Shown in pieces: positions 1 through 7,595 of a stretch of DNA of 15,462 nt. Below the pieces are notes generated by a model. The model worked only from the letters and a program-made list of their open reading frames with translations. It had not been told where the DNA came from and did not search any database. The translations under genes were made by a program, and so were the position numbers. Source of the DNA: Methanomassiliicoccaceae archaeon (lineage in GTDB: Archaea > Thermoplasmatota > Thermoplasmata > Methanomassiliicoccales > Methanomethylophilaceae); the NCBI GenBank assembly GCA_009778265.1, contig WRKA01000175.1, positions 1 to 15,462 on the forward strand, written 5' to 3'. Each line of letters starts with the position of its first letter. The first letter of the stretch is position 1.

Positions 1-12
1 ACGCAAAAAGAC

Positions 13-86
13 GGGCTTGTAGCTCAGCTAGGTAGAGCGATCGGCTCTTAACCGATCGGTCAAGGGTTCGAATCCCCTCAAGCCCG
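13..86 (+). tRNA. tRNA-Lys (anticodon CTT)
   Basis: A full cloverleaf can be folded. The acceptor stem is GGGCTTG (13-19) with CAAGCCC (79-85) and discriminator G86. The D-arm is 22-38 (GCTC/GAGC). The anticodon stem is ATCGG (40-44) with CCGAT (52-56), and loop CTCTTAA places anticodon CTT at 47-49, which reads the lysine codon AAG. The T-loop is TTCGAAT (67-73). CCA is not encoded, as is common in archaea. One oddity is the second T-stem pair, A63 opposite C77, a mismatch in an otherwise paired arm. Only 12 bases precede it, so its promoter lies outside the window. Confidence 0.95.
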
Positions 87-87
87 C

Positions 88-348
88 TTATCACTTTCTC
101 GCCTTCAGGCGATGCGCTGTTCTGCTGCAGACAATGATTCAAAAATCGGTGCCTGAGAACCGTATTATTGTGTCCGGCAGCGTAACTTAATGTCGGATCG
201 TCAGAATTTCGGGATCTTGATATTTGTGTACGTATCCACCGGCTGCCGGGATACGTTCGACCGTTGGATATCTGCGTAATATCTCTGTGCGGTTCCTGTG
301 TCCTTATATCGGAGCTTTGCGGACATCGCGATATTGTTCTTTCCGAAT
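88..348. other. intergenic stretch without a recognisable gene
   Basis: About 260 bases lie between the tRNA and the 3' end of the SAP/DUF6434 gene. I see no ORF with a convincing start, ribosome binding site or family match on either strand. It holds two short inverted repeats: TCGCC/GGCGA with a TTCA loop at 99-112, just after the tRNA, and a stronger 7-bp repeat at 231-255 described separately. The composition is mixed and there is no long T run that would mark a clear archaeal terminator. Confidence 0.6.
231..255. repeat. inverted repeat / potential hairpin
   Basis: CGTATCC (231-237) is perfectly complementary to GGATACG (249-255). Inside it, CGG (240-242) can pair with CCG (246-248) around a CTG loop, leaving a two-base bulge (238-239). 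It lies about 95 bases beyond the stop of the leftward SAP/DUF6434 gene. It could form in that gene's 3' RNA, or in RNA read through from the tRNA. No T run follows on either strand, so terminator function is only a guess. Confidence 0.4.
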
Positions 349-939
349 TTACAAAACAACGAGGTCCGTTCTTTCATACTTGTTGCATCCCGGGATACTC
401 TTTTTGTATCTCCAGCATTTTATTGCGTCTGCCAGCGTCCTTCCTTTGTTGTCGCCGAAGAAATCACGGATGTATGTGTTGTATTCGAATTGTTTTCCTA
501 TTTCCGTTCTGCGTTCTTTCTTTTCTTCCGTTATTGAAAGATAAGCTTGGATCGCGTCTTTGTAGCTCTTTCCCGCGTTGGACCTCAGCCAATTCAGGAA
601 CGGGACGCTGAATCTGAACCGCTCGCCGATCTTTTCTTTGAAGAAGGCACGGCGCGCCTCCGAACATACGAAGTTCTCTTCTATCGGAGAGTCTTCGGTC
701 ACCTCCCGGATATTGACCGGAGGCCTCCGTCTTACCGTAACGGCCGATTCTTCGCCGGTGTCCAGATAATGCGCTATGCGTTCCGTGACCTCCGGTTTCC
801 CTCCCGCCGTACGCAGACCTTCCTGCCGGCAGAACCGTATCAGTTCCTCTTTCAGATAATAGAAACTGCGGAATGTTCCGCTGTCCAGTGTCTTGCTGAG
901 ATGAGGTCTGTCCGTCATGATCTTTTCATTAACGTTCAT
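349..939 (-). CDS. SAP domain and DUF6434 protein
   Basis: The predicted protein has 196 residues. Residues 10-62 (RPHLSK, then FYYLKEELIRFC, then GGKPEVTERIAHYL) match the variant SAP fold often seen before DUF6434. SAP folds are small helical DNA-binding modules. Residues 88-180 fit DUF6434, with IGERFRFSVPFLNWL and NAGKSYKDAI as typical motifs. There are no membrane segments or signal peptide, so it is probably cytoplasmic. The reading frame extends upstream to 1038, but the ATG at 939 is preferred because GGGTG lies just ahead of it and the homologous part begins a few residues later; ATG 918 (MTDRPHLSK) is an alternative. It is divergent from trpE. A possible leftward TATA element (ACTATACA, around 981-989) fits this start. 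Its cellular role is unknown, and DNA or nucleoid association is inferred only from the SAP module. Confidence 0.85.
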   Translation of the reverse strand: MNVNEKIMTDRPHLSKTLDSGTFRSFYYLKEELIRFCRQEGLRTAGGKPEVTERIAHYLDTGEESAVTVRRRPPVNIREVTEDSPIEENFVCSEARRAFFKEKIGERFRFSVPFLNWLRSNAGKSYKDAIQAYLSITEEKKERRTEIGKQFEYNTYIRDFFGDNKGRTLADAIKCWRYKKSIPGCNKYERTDLVVL

Positions 940-1050
940 TATACACCCGAATAAAATGATTCTTACGTCATCCGTCCCGTTGTATAGTGTCCGCTTATCA
1001 CATACGATAATGACCGTTCGTTCGTTGTCGGCAAACAATTAATCGTTTTA

Positions 1051-1090
1051 GTTCATTAATGTACATAATAGTACATCAATGTACATAATA
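1051..1090. promoter_or_regulatory. phased operator array upstream of trpE (TRP-box-like TGTACA)
   Basis: Four tandem 10-bp units begin at 1051 (GTTCATTAAT), 1061 (GTACATAATA), 1071 (GTACATCAAT) and 1081 (GTACATAATA). The palindrome TGTACA occurs at 1060-1065 and 1080-1085, exactly 20 bp apart, with the near match AGTACA between them at 1070. From established knowledge, TGTACA is the consensus TRP box bound by the repressor TrpY at the trp promoter of Methanothermobacter thermautotrophicus. The array ends where the trpE TATA box begins, so a bound protein would block TBP/TFB recruitment. Repeats one helical turn apart put all sites on the same DNA face, which suggests cooperative binding. No TrpY-like gene is in the window. 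Confidence 0.75.
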
Positions 1091-1101
1091 TTAATATATT
1101 A
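1091..1101 (+). promoter_or_regulatory. TATA box of the trp operon
   Basis: TTAATATATTA at 1091-1101 is the best archaeal TATA element before trpE. Initiation about 26 bases downstream of its centre would fall near 1122, giving a leader of only a few bases before ATG 1130, or a nearly leaderless message from the in-frame GTG at 1121. This placement also argues against the longer reading frame that starts at 1079, because its start would be upstream of the promoter. Confidence 0.7.
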
Positions 1102-1129
1102 TTTGCTGTTTTGCCGTTTCGTGAGAAAA

Positions 1130-2605
1130 ATGATCAGCCCGACGCTCGAAGAAATGAAGAGGATCGCTTCCGCTGGAATGTACGATGTGGTGCCTCTAAG
1201 CACTGAAATGTACGCGGATACGGTGACGCCGATAGAAGTGCTCAGAAAATTAATGAACGTGAGCGGCCACTGCTTTATACTGGAGAACGTAGAGGACACG
1301 AAGAGATGGGGGCGGTATACGTTCTTAGGTTTCGACCCGAGGACGGAGATAACATGTTCCGCCGGCGTCACGAAGATAAAGAACGGAGCGGAGACCCGTA
1401 CAGAAAGAAAGGACCCGAATGAATGCATACGTCAGATATTAAATGAGAACAGAAGCGTCAGGTTCTCTGACCTCCCTCCCTTCACCGGAGGCCTCGTCGG
1501 CTATTTCTCATACGATCACGTGAAATATTCCGAACCCTCGCTTGTCTTGAGAGCGAAGGACAACGAACACTTCAACGACCTCGATCTTATGTTCTTTGAT
1601 AAAGTTGTTGCGTTCGATCATTACAGACAGAAGATCGTGCTCATCGTCAACGTAAGAACTGAAGATGCCGGCGAGGAGTATGAGAACGGTATTCATGAAC
1701 TGAAAAAGCTTAAAGAACTGATACTCGGCGGAGAACCGGAGAGAACACCGGCAGCACGTCTGGGATCGGAATTCAAGGCACTGTTCTCGGAAGAACAGTT
1801 CTGCGGCATTGTTGAAAAAGCTAAGAGGTACATCAGAGAAGGGGAGATATTCCAGGTGGTCCTTTCGAATCGTTACGAGGCCGAGTTCGAAGGATCTCTC
1901 CTTGAAGCGTACCGCATCATGAGAACTACGAACCCGTCGCCGTACATGTTCTATTTCAGAGGCGGGAACATCGAGATAGCGGGCGCTTCGCCCGAGACGT
2001 TGGTGAAACTGCAGGACGGAAAGATATCCACGTTCCCGCTCGCGGGAACCAGGCCGAGAGGTACCACTGCCGAAGAGGATGCGGAACTTGAGAAGGATCT
2101 GCTTTCGGATGAGAAGGAACTGGCGGAACACAATATGCTTGTCGACCTCGGAAGAAACGATATAGGCATCGTCAGCAGAACGGGTTCCGTTTCTGTTGAA
2201 AGGTATATGTCGATACTTCGTTATTCTCATGTGATGCATATCGGCTCCGCCGTTGTCGGGGAGATACGCGACGATAAGAGCGGCCTTGACGCTATCAACG
2301 CCGTACTTCCCGCCGGTACGCTCTCCGGTGCGCCGAAGATACGGGCGATGGAGATAATCGACGAACTTGAAGGTGAGAAAAGGGGGATATACGGAGGAGC
2401 GATAGGCTATCTTGACCTTACCGGGAACATGGACACCTGCATCGCCATAAGGATAGCGTACAAAAAGAACGGAAAGGTGTTCGTACGGTCGGGCGCGGGG
2501 ATCGTGGCCGACAGCGATCCGATATCCGAATACAGAGAATGTACGAACAAATCAAAAGCGGCCATCAATGCCGTCGTCATGTCTGCCGGAGGTATCGAAC
2601 AATGA
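1130..2605 (+). CDS. trpE: anthranilate synthase component I
   Basis: This is the large subunit, which converts chorismate to anthranilate with ammonia supplied by TrpG; it is the first committed step of tryptophan synthesis. The protein has 491 residues, usual for the family. The N-terminal regulatory domain carries ILEN at 50-53, in the position of the LLES tryptophan-binding motif, so feedback inhibition is plausible. The chorismate-binding domain covers about 225-480, with AGASPE (284-289), PLAGTRPRG (303-311), HNMLVDLGRNDIG (334-346) and LPAGTLSGAPKIRAMEI (393-409). ATG 1130 is chosen because GTGAG precedes it and the TATA box at 1091-1101 excludes the frame's first ATG at 1079; GTG 1121 is possible. 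It is the first gene of the trp operon, and its stop overlaps the trpG start by four bases (ATGA). Confidence 0.97.
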   Translation: MISPTLEEMKRIASAGMYDVVPLSTEMYADTVTPIEVLRKLMNVSGHCFILENVEDTKRWGRYTFLGFDPRTEITCSAGVTKIKNGAETRTERKDPNECIRQILNENRSVRFSDLPPFTGGLVGYFSYDHVKYSEPSLVLRAKDNEHFNDLDLMFFDKVVAFDHYRQKIVLIVNVRTEDAGEEYENGIHELKKLKELILGGEPERTPAARLGSEFKALFSEEQFCGIVEKAKRYIREGEIFQVVLSNRYEAEFEGSLLEAYRIMRTTNPSPYMFYFRGGNIEIAGASPETLVKLQDGKISTFPLAGTRPRGTTAEEDAELEKDLLSDEKELAEHNMLVDLGRNDIGIVSRTGSVSVERYMSILRYSHVMHIGSAVVGEIRDDKSGLDAINAVLPAGTLSGAPKIRAMEIIDELEGEKRGIYGGAIGYLDLTGNMDTCIAIRIAYKKNGKVFVRSGAGIVADSDPISEYRECTNKSKAAINAVVMSAGGIEQ

Positions 2606-3171
2606 TACTGCTGATCGACAATTACGACAGTTTCTCTTATAATCTGTATCACATGATCGCCGCATACCGTGACGTGAGAGTGATAAGGAACGACGCCGTG
2701 ACCGTCTCCGATATCGAGAGGATCGCTCCCTCCGCGATCGTCATCTCGCCGGGACCGGGAAGACCGGCGGACGCGGGCGTCTGCGTAGAGACGGTGGAAC
2801 GATTTCACAAAGAGATACCGATCATCGGTATATGTCTCGGACATCAGGCCGTGTACGAAGCTTTCGGCGGTTCCCTGAGATACGCGAAGGAACTGATGCA
2901 CGGCAGATCGTCCGCTGTCTCCGTGGACAGAGAGAATGCTCTCTTCGAAGGCCTCCCCGATGTGATAAGAGGGGCGAGATATCATTCGCTGGCCGCCGAT
3001 GAGACCGCTCTTCCCGAAGAACTCAAGATAACGGCACGCGCCGCCGACGGCGAGATCATGGCGGTGTCTCATAAAAAATATCCCGTCTACGGGGTACAGT
3101 TCCATCCGGAATCCATTCTTACGCCTTACGGATCCATGATAATACAGAATTTCCTGAGGGTGTGCGAATGA
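2602..3171 (+). CDS. trpG: anthranilate synthase component II (glutamine amidotransferase)
   Basis: TrpG hydrolyses glutamine and channels ammonia to TrpE. At 189 residues it is a stand-alone class I amidotransferase and is not fused to TrpD. The family motifs are all present: LLIDNYDSFSYNL (3-15), PGPGRPADAG (50-59), the nucleophile elbow GICLGHQ with Cys78, and VQFHPES with His168 and Glu170 completing the triad. The start is fixed by the N-terminal MILLIDNYDSF, conserved in the family, and by the ATGA overlap with trpE. The reading frame runs further upstream, but only as trpE-overlapping sequence without homology. The stop again overlaps the next start (ATGA, 3168-3171), so trpE, trpG and trpD are probably translationally coupled, as expected for subunits needed in equal amounts. 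Confidence 0.97.
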   Translation: MILLIDNYDSFSYNLYHMIAAYRDVRVIRNDAVTVSDIERIAPSAIVISPGPGRPADAGVCVETVERFHKEIPIIGICLGHQAVYEAFGGSLRYAKELMHGRSSAVSVDRENALFEGLPDVIRGARYHSLAADETALPEELKITARAADGEIMAVSHKKYPVYGVQFHPESILTPYGSMIIQNFLRVCE

Positions 3172-4175
3172 TAAAGGAAGCGATACTCTCCCTGGCGAAA
3201 AGACAAGACCTTCCCTATGATACGGCGGAAGCGGTGATGCATGAGATAATGACCGGTAAGGCTTCGCCCGTTCAGATGAGCGCGTATCTTACCGCGTTAA
3301 GCCTGAAGGGCGAGACGATCGACGAGATCACCGCGTCCGCATCCGGAATGAGGAAACATTGTGTCAGATTATTACATGACGTGAACGCGCTGGAAATAGT
3401 AGGAACGGGCGGCGACGGAGCTAATACGTTCAACATCTCAACGATCGCGGCGATCATCGTCGCCGCCGCGGGTGTTCCCGTTGCCAAACACGGCAACAGA
3501 AGCGCGTCCGGTAAGTGCGGTGCCGCGGACGTTCTAGAAAAGCTGGGGGTGAACATACATGCGGCTCCGGAAAAAAGCTCCGAACTGCTTAGGGACACGA
3601 ACATATGTTTCCTGTATGCGCAGAACTACCACATAGCGATGAAATATGCCGCTCCTATACGCAGAGAGCTCGGTATACGGACGGTGTTCAACATTCTCGG
3701 ACCTTTGACCAACCCCGCAGGCGCCGACATGGAACTCATGGGGGTATACGATAAGGATCTCGTGGAACCGCTGGCGCAGGTATTGTGCAATCTCGGCGTC
3801 AAGAACGCGATGGTCGTCCACGGAACGGACGGTCTGGATGAGATCTCGATGACATCGCCGACGCTCTGCTGCGAAGTGAAGGACGGCGTCACACGATCCT
3901 ATGAGATAACACCGGAACAGTACGGATTCGGAAGATGTACCGTGAAGGACCTCGAAGGCGGAACACCCGAAGATAACGCCGGAATATTGAGAGCCATACT
4001 GAACGGGGAGAAGGGAGCGAAACGCGATGCGGCTGTGCTGAACGCTGCCGCCGCGTTATACGTCGCGGGAAGGCACAGATCGATAGATGGTGCCATTAAA
4101 ACAGCAGAGAACGTGATAGACAGCGGTAAGGCGATGATGAAGCTCGACGAATTCATACGCTGTTCGAAGGAATGA
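3168..4175 (+). CDS. trpD: anthranilate phosphoribosyltransferase
   Basis: TrpD transfers phosphoribose from PRPP to anthranilate, giving phosphoribosylanthranilate. The 335-residue length is normal. The PRPP and anthranilate sites are intact: GTGGDGANTFNIST (79-92), KHGNRSASGKCG (107-118), RRELGIRT (165-172) and NILGPLTNPA (175-184), followed by GLDEISMTSPT, whose Asp-Glu pair contributes metal binding in the family. The start at ATG 3168 gives a normal N-terminus and lies in the ATGA overlap with trpG; GTG 3162 is a weaker in-frame alternative. Its TGA is followed four bases later by trpC. Nothing unusual is seen in the protein. Confidence 0.97.
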   Translation: MIKEAILSLAKRQDLPYDTAEAVMHEIMTGKASPVQMSAYLTALSLKGETIDEITASASGMRKHCVRLLHDVNALEIVGTGGDGANTFNISTIAAIIVAAAGVPVAKHGNRSASGKCGAADVLEKLGVNIHAAPEKSSELLRDTNICFLYAQNYHIAMKYAAPIRRELGIRTVFNILGPLTNPAGADMELMGVYDKDLVEPLAQVLCNLGVKNAMVVHGTDGLDEISMTSPTLCCEVKDGVTRSYEITPEQYGFGRCTVKDLEGGTPEDNAGILRAILNGEKGAKRDAAVLNAAAALYVAGRHRSIDGAIKTAENVIDSGKAMMKLDEFIRCSKE

Positions 4176-4179
4176 TAAG

Positions 4180-4968
4180 ATGGACATCCTCAGCGCTATT
4201 GTTGCAAGAACGAAAGAGCGCATTACGGAAAAGAAAAGGACGGTGCCGCTTGACGATATGATCAAAGCGGCGGACGCCGTCCGTATCGAAGGATACGGGT
4301 TCGAGAGGGCATTACGGAACGGCGACATTGCGTTCATCTGCGAGACAAAGAAAGCATCTCCGTCAAAAGGTGTGATCTCCGACGACTACGACGCTGTTCG
4401 GATAGCTAAGGAATATGAACGGGCGGGGGCGGACGCGGTGTCCGTGCTAACGGAACCGTATTATTTTCAAGGGAGTGACGACGACCTCCGCGGCGCGGCC
4501 TCCGAGATCCGCATACCGCTTCTCAGAAAGGACTTCATTGTTGACGAATATATGATCTACGAATCGAGAACGCTCGGCGCGGATGCCGTACTGCTGATAT
4601 GCGGAGCGCTTGAAAAAGATGTGCTGGCTAAGTATATTTCCATCGCACACGGAATAGGTCTTTCCGTGCTGACGGAAACTCACAGCGAAACGGAAATAAG
4701 AACGGCGCTGTCCGCCGGGGCCAGGATAATAGGGGTGAACAACAGGGACCTGAGAACGTTCGATGTTGACCTGTCGTTAAGCGAAAGGCTCGGGAAGATG
4801 GTGCCGGATGATGTTCTTTTCGTAGCTGAGAGCGGGATACGAACTGCGGAAGATGTGGAACGGTTACGGAACGCGGGGGTCGATGCCGTCCTTATCGGAG
4901 AGACGATGATGCGCAGTTCCGATAAACGAACGGAACTGCAACGGCTGCATGGTGATGTCAATGATTAA
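4180..4968 (+). CDS. trpC: indole-3-glycerol phosphate synthase
   Basis: TrpC decarboxylates and closes the ring of carboxyphenylaminodeoxyribulose phosphate to form indole-3-glycerol phosphate. At 262 residues it is a single (beta/alpha)8 enzyme, not fused to TrpF. Matching the family active site, I see Glu55 and Lys57 in ETKKASPSKG, Lys117 in LLRKDF, Glu166 in LTETH, Asn187 in GVNNRDL and Ser218 in ESGI, with the phosphate-binding GETMM near 240-244. The start is four bases after the trpD stop, and the TAA shares eight bases (ATGATTAA, 4961-4968) with the trpF start. Confidence 0.97.
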   Translation: MDILSAIVARTKERITEKKRTVPLDDMIKAADAVRIEGYGFERALRNGDIAFICETKKASPSKGVISDDYDAVRIAKEYERAGADAVSVLTEPYYFQGSDDDLRGAASEIRIPLLRKDFIVDEYMIYESRTLGADAVLLICGALEKDVLAKYISIAHGIGLSVLTETHSETEIRTALSAGARIIGVNNRDLRTFDVDLSLSERLGKMVPDDVLFVAESGIRTAEDVERLRNAGVDAVLIGETMMRSSDKRTELQRLHGDVND

Positions 4969-5554
4969 AGTGAAGATATGCGGCCTGTCGAGGATGTGCG
5001 ACATTGATACGGTGAACAGAGAACATCCCGAATACGCGGGATTCGTTTTTGCTCCCAGTCAGAGAAAGGTAACTCCGAGAACGGCGTCGGAACTGAGGGA
5101 AGGACTCCGTTCCGATATCACGGCGGTGGGGGTGTTCGTCAACGAACCGATCGATAATATCATAACGCTTCTTCACAACGGTGTGATAGATGCGGTGCAG
5201 CTTCATGGTTCTGAAACTGAGAATTACATCGAAACTTTGAAAAGGATCACGGACGCACCGATCATCAGATCGGCCGCCGTCTCGGATCGTGACGACATTG
5301 AAAAAATAAGAACGTCGCCGGCGGACTACCTTCTGCTCGAAGGCAGAATAAGAGGTAAGGGATTTGAATGGAAGTTAGCGGAAGATATCGGAAGACGGTA
5401 TTTCCTTGCCGGCGGGCTTTCGCCGGATAACGTCACGGAAGCTGTGAGAATAACGAGACCGTATGCGGTCGACGTCAGCGGCGGCGTTGAGACGGACGGT
5501 CAGAAAGATGCGGAAAAGATCAGAGAATTCGTAAGGAGGGCAAGAGATGCATAA
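4961..5554 (+). CDS. trpF: phosphoribosylanthranilate isomerase (atypical active-site loop)
   Basis: TrpF performs the Amadori isomerisation of phosphoribosylanthranilate. The protein has 197 residues, close to family size. KICGL carries the catalytic Cys7, VQLHG is at 79-83, and the phosphate loops GGLSP (151-155) and [10 protein letters not shown] (171-180) are intact. The atypical part is residues 123-137. Where the family normally has LLD followed by a GG(T/S)G loop and FDW, this protein reads [13 protein letters not shown]: Glu127 takes the place of the catalytic Asp, and the glycine loop is altered and about two residues shorter than in E. coli as I recall that sequence. GGTGATG (4951-4957) supports ATG 4961. 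It overlaps trpC and trpB by eight bases each. As the only trpF in a complete operon, it is expected to be active. Confidence 0.95.
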   Translation: MIKVKICGLSRMCDIDTVNREHPEYAGFVFAPSQRKVTPRTASELREGLRSDITAVGVFVNEPIDNIITLLHNGVIDAVQLHGSETENYIETLKRITDAPIIRSAAVSDRDDIEKIRTSPADYLLLEGRIRGKGFEWKLAEDIGRRYFLAGGLSPDNVTEAVRITRPYAVDVSGGVETDGQKDAEKIREFVRRARDA

Positions 5555-6734
5555 GAAAGGAAGATTCGGGATCTACGGAGGACAATACATACCGGAGACG
5601 CTGATGCGGGCGGTGCTTGAATTGGAAGAAGCGTACGAACGTTACAAGGACGACCCGTCGTTCGTGAAGGAGCTGAACGAACTGCTGAAAAATTATGCGG
5701 GCCGCCCTTCTTTGCTTTATTACGCTAAAAATATGACATATGACCTCGGCGGGGCGAAGATCTATCTGAAACGCGAGGATATGAATCATACCGGCTCTCA
5801 CAAGATAAACAACGTCCTCGGACAGTGTCTTCTCGCAAAAAGGATGAGGAAGACAAGGGTGATCGCCGAAACGGGCGCCGGACAGCATGGTGTGGCAGTT
5901 GCGACCGTTGCGGCGCTCATGGGTCTGGAATGCGAGATCTTCATGGGAAAGGAGGACACGGAACGTCAATCCCTGAACGTATTCAGAATGAAACTGCTCG
6001 GAGCGAAGGTGAACGTCGTCACAAGCGGGACGATGACGCTGAAGGACGCGGTCAACGAAACGATGAGGGAATGGGTCTCCGGTATCGACGACACTCATTA
6101 CGTTCTCGGTTCCGTTATGGGTCCCCACCCTTTTCCGACGATCGTGCGCGACCTTCAGAAGACGATAGGCAAGGAGATCAGGGAACAGACGGAAGCGGCG
6201 GAAGGAAGACTTCCGGATGCGGTCATAGCATGCGTCGGCGGAGGGAGCAACGCCATCGGTTCCTTTTACGAGTTCATAGACGAACCGTCCGTTCGGCTGA
6301 TAGGATGCGAAGCGGCGGGACTCGGTATCGAGACAAAGAGAACGGCGGCGACGATAGCCACCGGGTCCGTGGGAATATTTCACGGTATGAAGTCGTATTT
6401 CTGTCAGGACGCATACGGACAGATCTCTCCGGTCCATTCCATCTCGGCCGGTCTCGATTACCCGGGCATCGGGCCGGAGCATGCCCATCTGTCCGATATC
6501 AAAAGGGCCGAATACGTTCCGGTGACGGATGACGAGGCTGTTGAAGCGTTCGAATATCTTTCCCGCACCGAGGGCATAATACCGGCGATGGAAAGTGCGC
6601 ATGCCGTCGCGTATGCTATGAAACTGGCACCGGCCATGCGTAACGATCAGGCGATCGTGATAACTCTTTCGGGAAGAGGGGATAAGGATGTCGCCTCCGT
6701 GGCAAGATACAGAGGAGTGAGCATAAATGAATAA
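5547..6734 (+). CDS. trpB: tryptophan synthase beta subunit
   Basis: TrpB joins indole and serine to make tryptophan using pyridoxal phosphate. The 395-residue length and the adjacent trpA identify the standard TrpB1 type rather than the longer stand-alone TrpB2. GSHKINN holds the PLP lysine, Lys86. ETGAGQHG has catalytic Glu108, and GGGSNAIG (231-238) binds the cofactor phosphate. The C-terminal LSGRGDKD motif is also present. AAGGAGG at 5533-5539 is a very strong ribosome binding site, the best in the operon, before ATG 5547. The start shares eight bases with the trpF stop and the stop shares eight with the trpA start. Long open frames on the opposite strand here are by-products of codon bias. 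Confidence 0.98.
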   Translation: MHKKGRFGIYGGQYIPETLMRAVLELEEAYERYKDDPSFVKELNELLKNYAGRPSLLYYAKNMTYDLGGAKIYLKREDMNHTGSHKINNVLGQCLLAKRMRKTRVIAETGAGQHGVAVATVAALMGLECEIFMGKEDTERQSLNVFRMKLLGAKVNVVTSGTMTLKDAVNETMREWVSGIDDTHYVLGSVMGPHPFPTIVRDLQKTIGKEIREQTEAAEGRLPDAVIACVGGGSNAIGSFYEFIDEPSVRLIGCEAAGLGIETKRTAATIATGSVGIFHGMKSYFCQDAYGQISPVHSISAGLDYPGIGPEHAHLSDIKRAEYVPVTDDEAVEAFEYLSRTEGIIPAMESAHAVAYAMKLAPAMRNDQAIVITLSGRGDKDVASVARYRGVSINE

Positions 6735-7494
6735 GATCTCCGATGCGTTCAGGAACAAAAAGGCGTTCATTGTGTTCATCACGGGCGGCGATCCGGATAT
6801 TGAGACGAGTGAGGAACTCATCGTTGCGATGGCATCGTCGGGCGCGGATATCATTGAGATCGGCATACCGTTCTCCGATCCCATAGCGGAAGGCGAGGTT
6901 ATACAGAGAGCGGATGAAAGAGCGCTTGCGAACGGCTGCACCGTGGACAAACTCTTCGAGATGGTCGAACGGGTAAGAAAAAAGATAAGCATCCCGCTGC
7001 TGTTCATGACCTACATCAATCCGATATTCAGATACGGAAAGACAAAGTTCATGAGAAGATGCGAGGAATGCGGAATTGACGGTATCATTGTTCCGGACCT
7101 TCCTTTCGAAGAAAGAGAAGAGATATCCCGCGACTGTAAGGAATTCAATATTACGCGGATATCAATGATCGCCCCCACGTCTCATGACCGCATACGGATG
7201 ATAGCCGAAGGTGCCGAAGGGTTCCTGTACTGCGTCTCGTCGCTTGGCGTCACCGGCGTCAGGAATGAGATAGGGACGGACGCCGTACGGATGATAGAAG
7301 AGTCAAAAAAAGTTACGGATGTTCCCTGTGCCGTGGGATTCGGGATATCGACAAAGGAACAAGCGAGGGAGATGGCCGCCGTGTCGGACGGCGTTATAAT
7401 CGGAAGCGCGATCGTCAGAATAATTGAAGAATACGGTAATAGATGCGTGGAACCGGTGAAGAAGTTCGTAAAAGGCATCAGGAGCGCTTTATGA
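6727..7494 (+). CDS. trpA: tryptophan synthase alpha subunit
   Basis: TrpA cleaves indole-3-glycerol phosphate to indole and glyceraldehyde 3-phosphate and passes indole to TrpB. The protein has 255 residues, slightly shorter than the E. coli enzyme. Glu44 in [10 protein letters not shown] is the expected catalytic acid/base. The second catalytic position, Asp60 in Salmonella, is Glu55 here (SDPIAEG), a conservative change that I recall from other homologues. The residue after it is Glu rather than the usual proline (GEVIQ instead of GPVIQ). IVPDLP (121-126) and the phosphate-binding VGFGIST and IGSAIV motifs are intact. GAGGAGTGAG (6712-6721) serves as the ribosome binding site. It is the last trp gene, and no T-rich terminator is obvious after the TGA. 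Confidence 0.97.
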   Translation: MNKISDAFRNKKAFIVFITGGDPDIETSEELIVAMASSGADIIEIGIPFSDPIAEGEVIQRADERALANGCTVDKLFEMVERVRKKISIPLLFMTYINPIFRYGKTKFMRRCEECGIDGIIVPDLPFEEREEISRDCKEFNITRISMIAPTSHDRIRMIAEGAEGFLYCVSSLGVTGVRNEIGTDAVRMIEESKKVTDVPCAVGFGISTKEQAREMAAVSDGVIIGSAIVRIIEEYGNRCVEPVKKFVKGIRSAL

Positions 7495-7536
7495 ACTCCT
7501 TGCTGTATCGAGGCCGTACACAATGCGGAAAATAAT

Positions 7537-7584
7537 GTTCACTTGATCATGATCAAGTTGATCGTGAGTAAGTTGATCGTGAAT
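7537..7584. repeat. 15-bp tandem repeat with 18-bp palindrome
   Basis: Between trpA and the ATPase fragment there are about three 15-bp units, starting at 7537 (GTTCACTTGATCATG), 7552 (ATCAAGTTGATCGTG) and 7567 (AGTAAGTTGATCGTG). Units two and three are nearly identical; read as AAGTTGATCGTGAGT (7555-7569) and AAGTTGATCGTGAAT (7570-7584), they differ at one base. The first unit overlaps a perfect 18-bp palindrome, ACTTGATCATGATCAAGT (7541-7558). Possible roles are an operator for the following gene, a recombination scar or a hairpin after trpA. None can be chosen from sequence alone. Confidence 0.8.
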
Positions 7585-7595
7585 GAGGTCATAGA

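Noticed and set aside
224..954. Rightward open frames opposite the SAP/DUF6434 gene and in the gap
   Set aside because: They are antisense or lack starts with ribosome binding sites; Cys/Phe/Ser-rich low-quality translations.
940..1038. Upstream start for the SAP/DUF6434 protein adding 33 residues
   Set aside because: The extension has no similarity to the family and covers the likely promoter; ATG 939 has a ribosome binding site.
1051..1090. CRISPR-like reading of the trpE upstream repeats
   Set aside because: Units are 10 bp with no spacers; the pattern is an operator array.
1079..1129. Upstream start for trpE adding 17 residues
   Set aside because: It would place the start within the operator array and before the TATA box, and the added residues are translated AT-rich promoter.
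5825..6532. A 235-codon rightward frame inside trpB
   Set aside because: Its composition is dominated by Arg, Gly, Asp and Ser, as expected of a shifted frame; trpB is intact in the correct frame.
5520..7007. A 495-codon open frame on the minus strand opposite trpB and trpA
   Set aside because: It is fully antisense to two firm trp genes, shows no family motif, and arises from the codon bias of the real genes.
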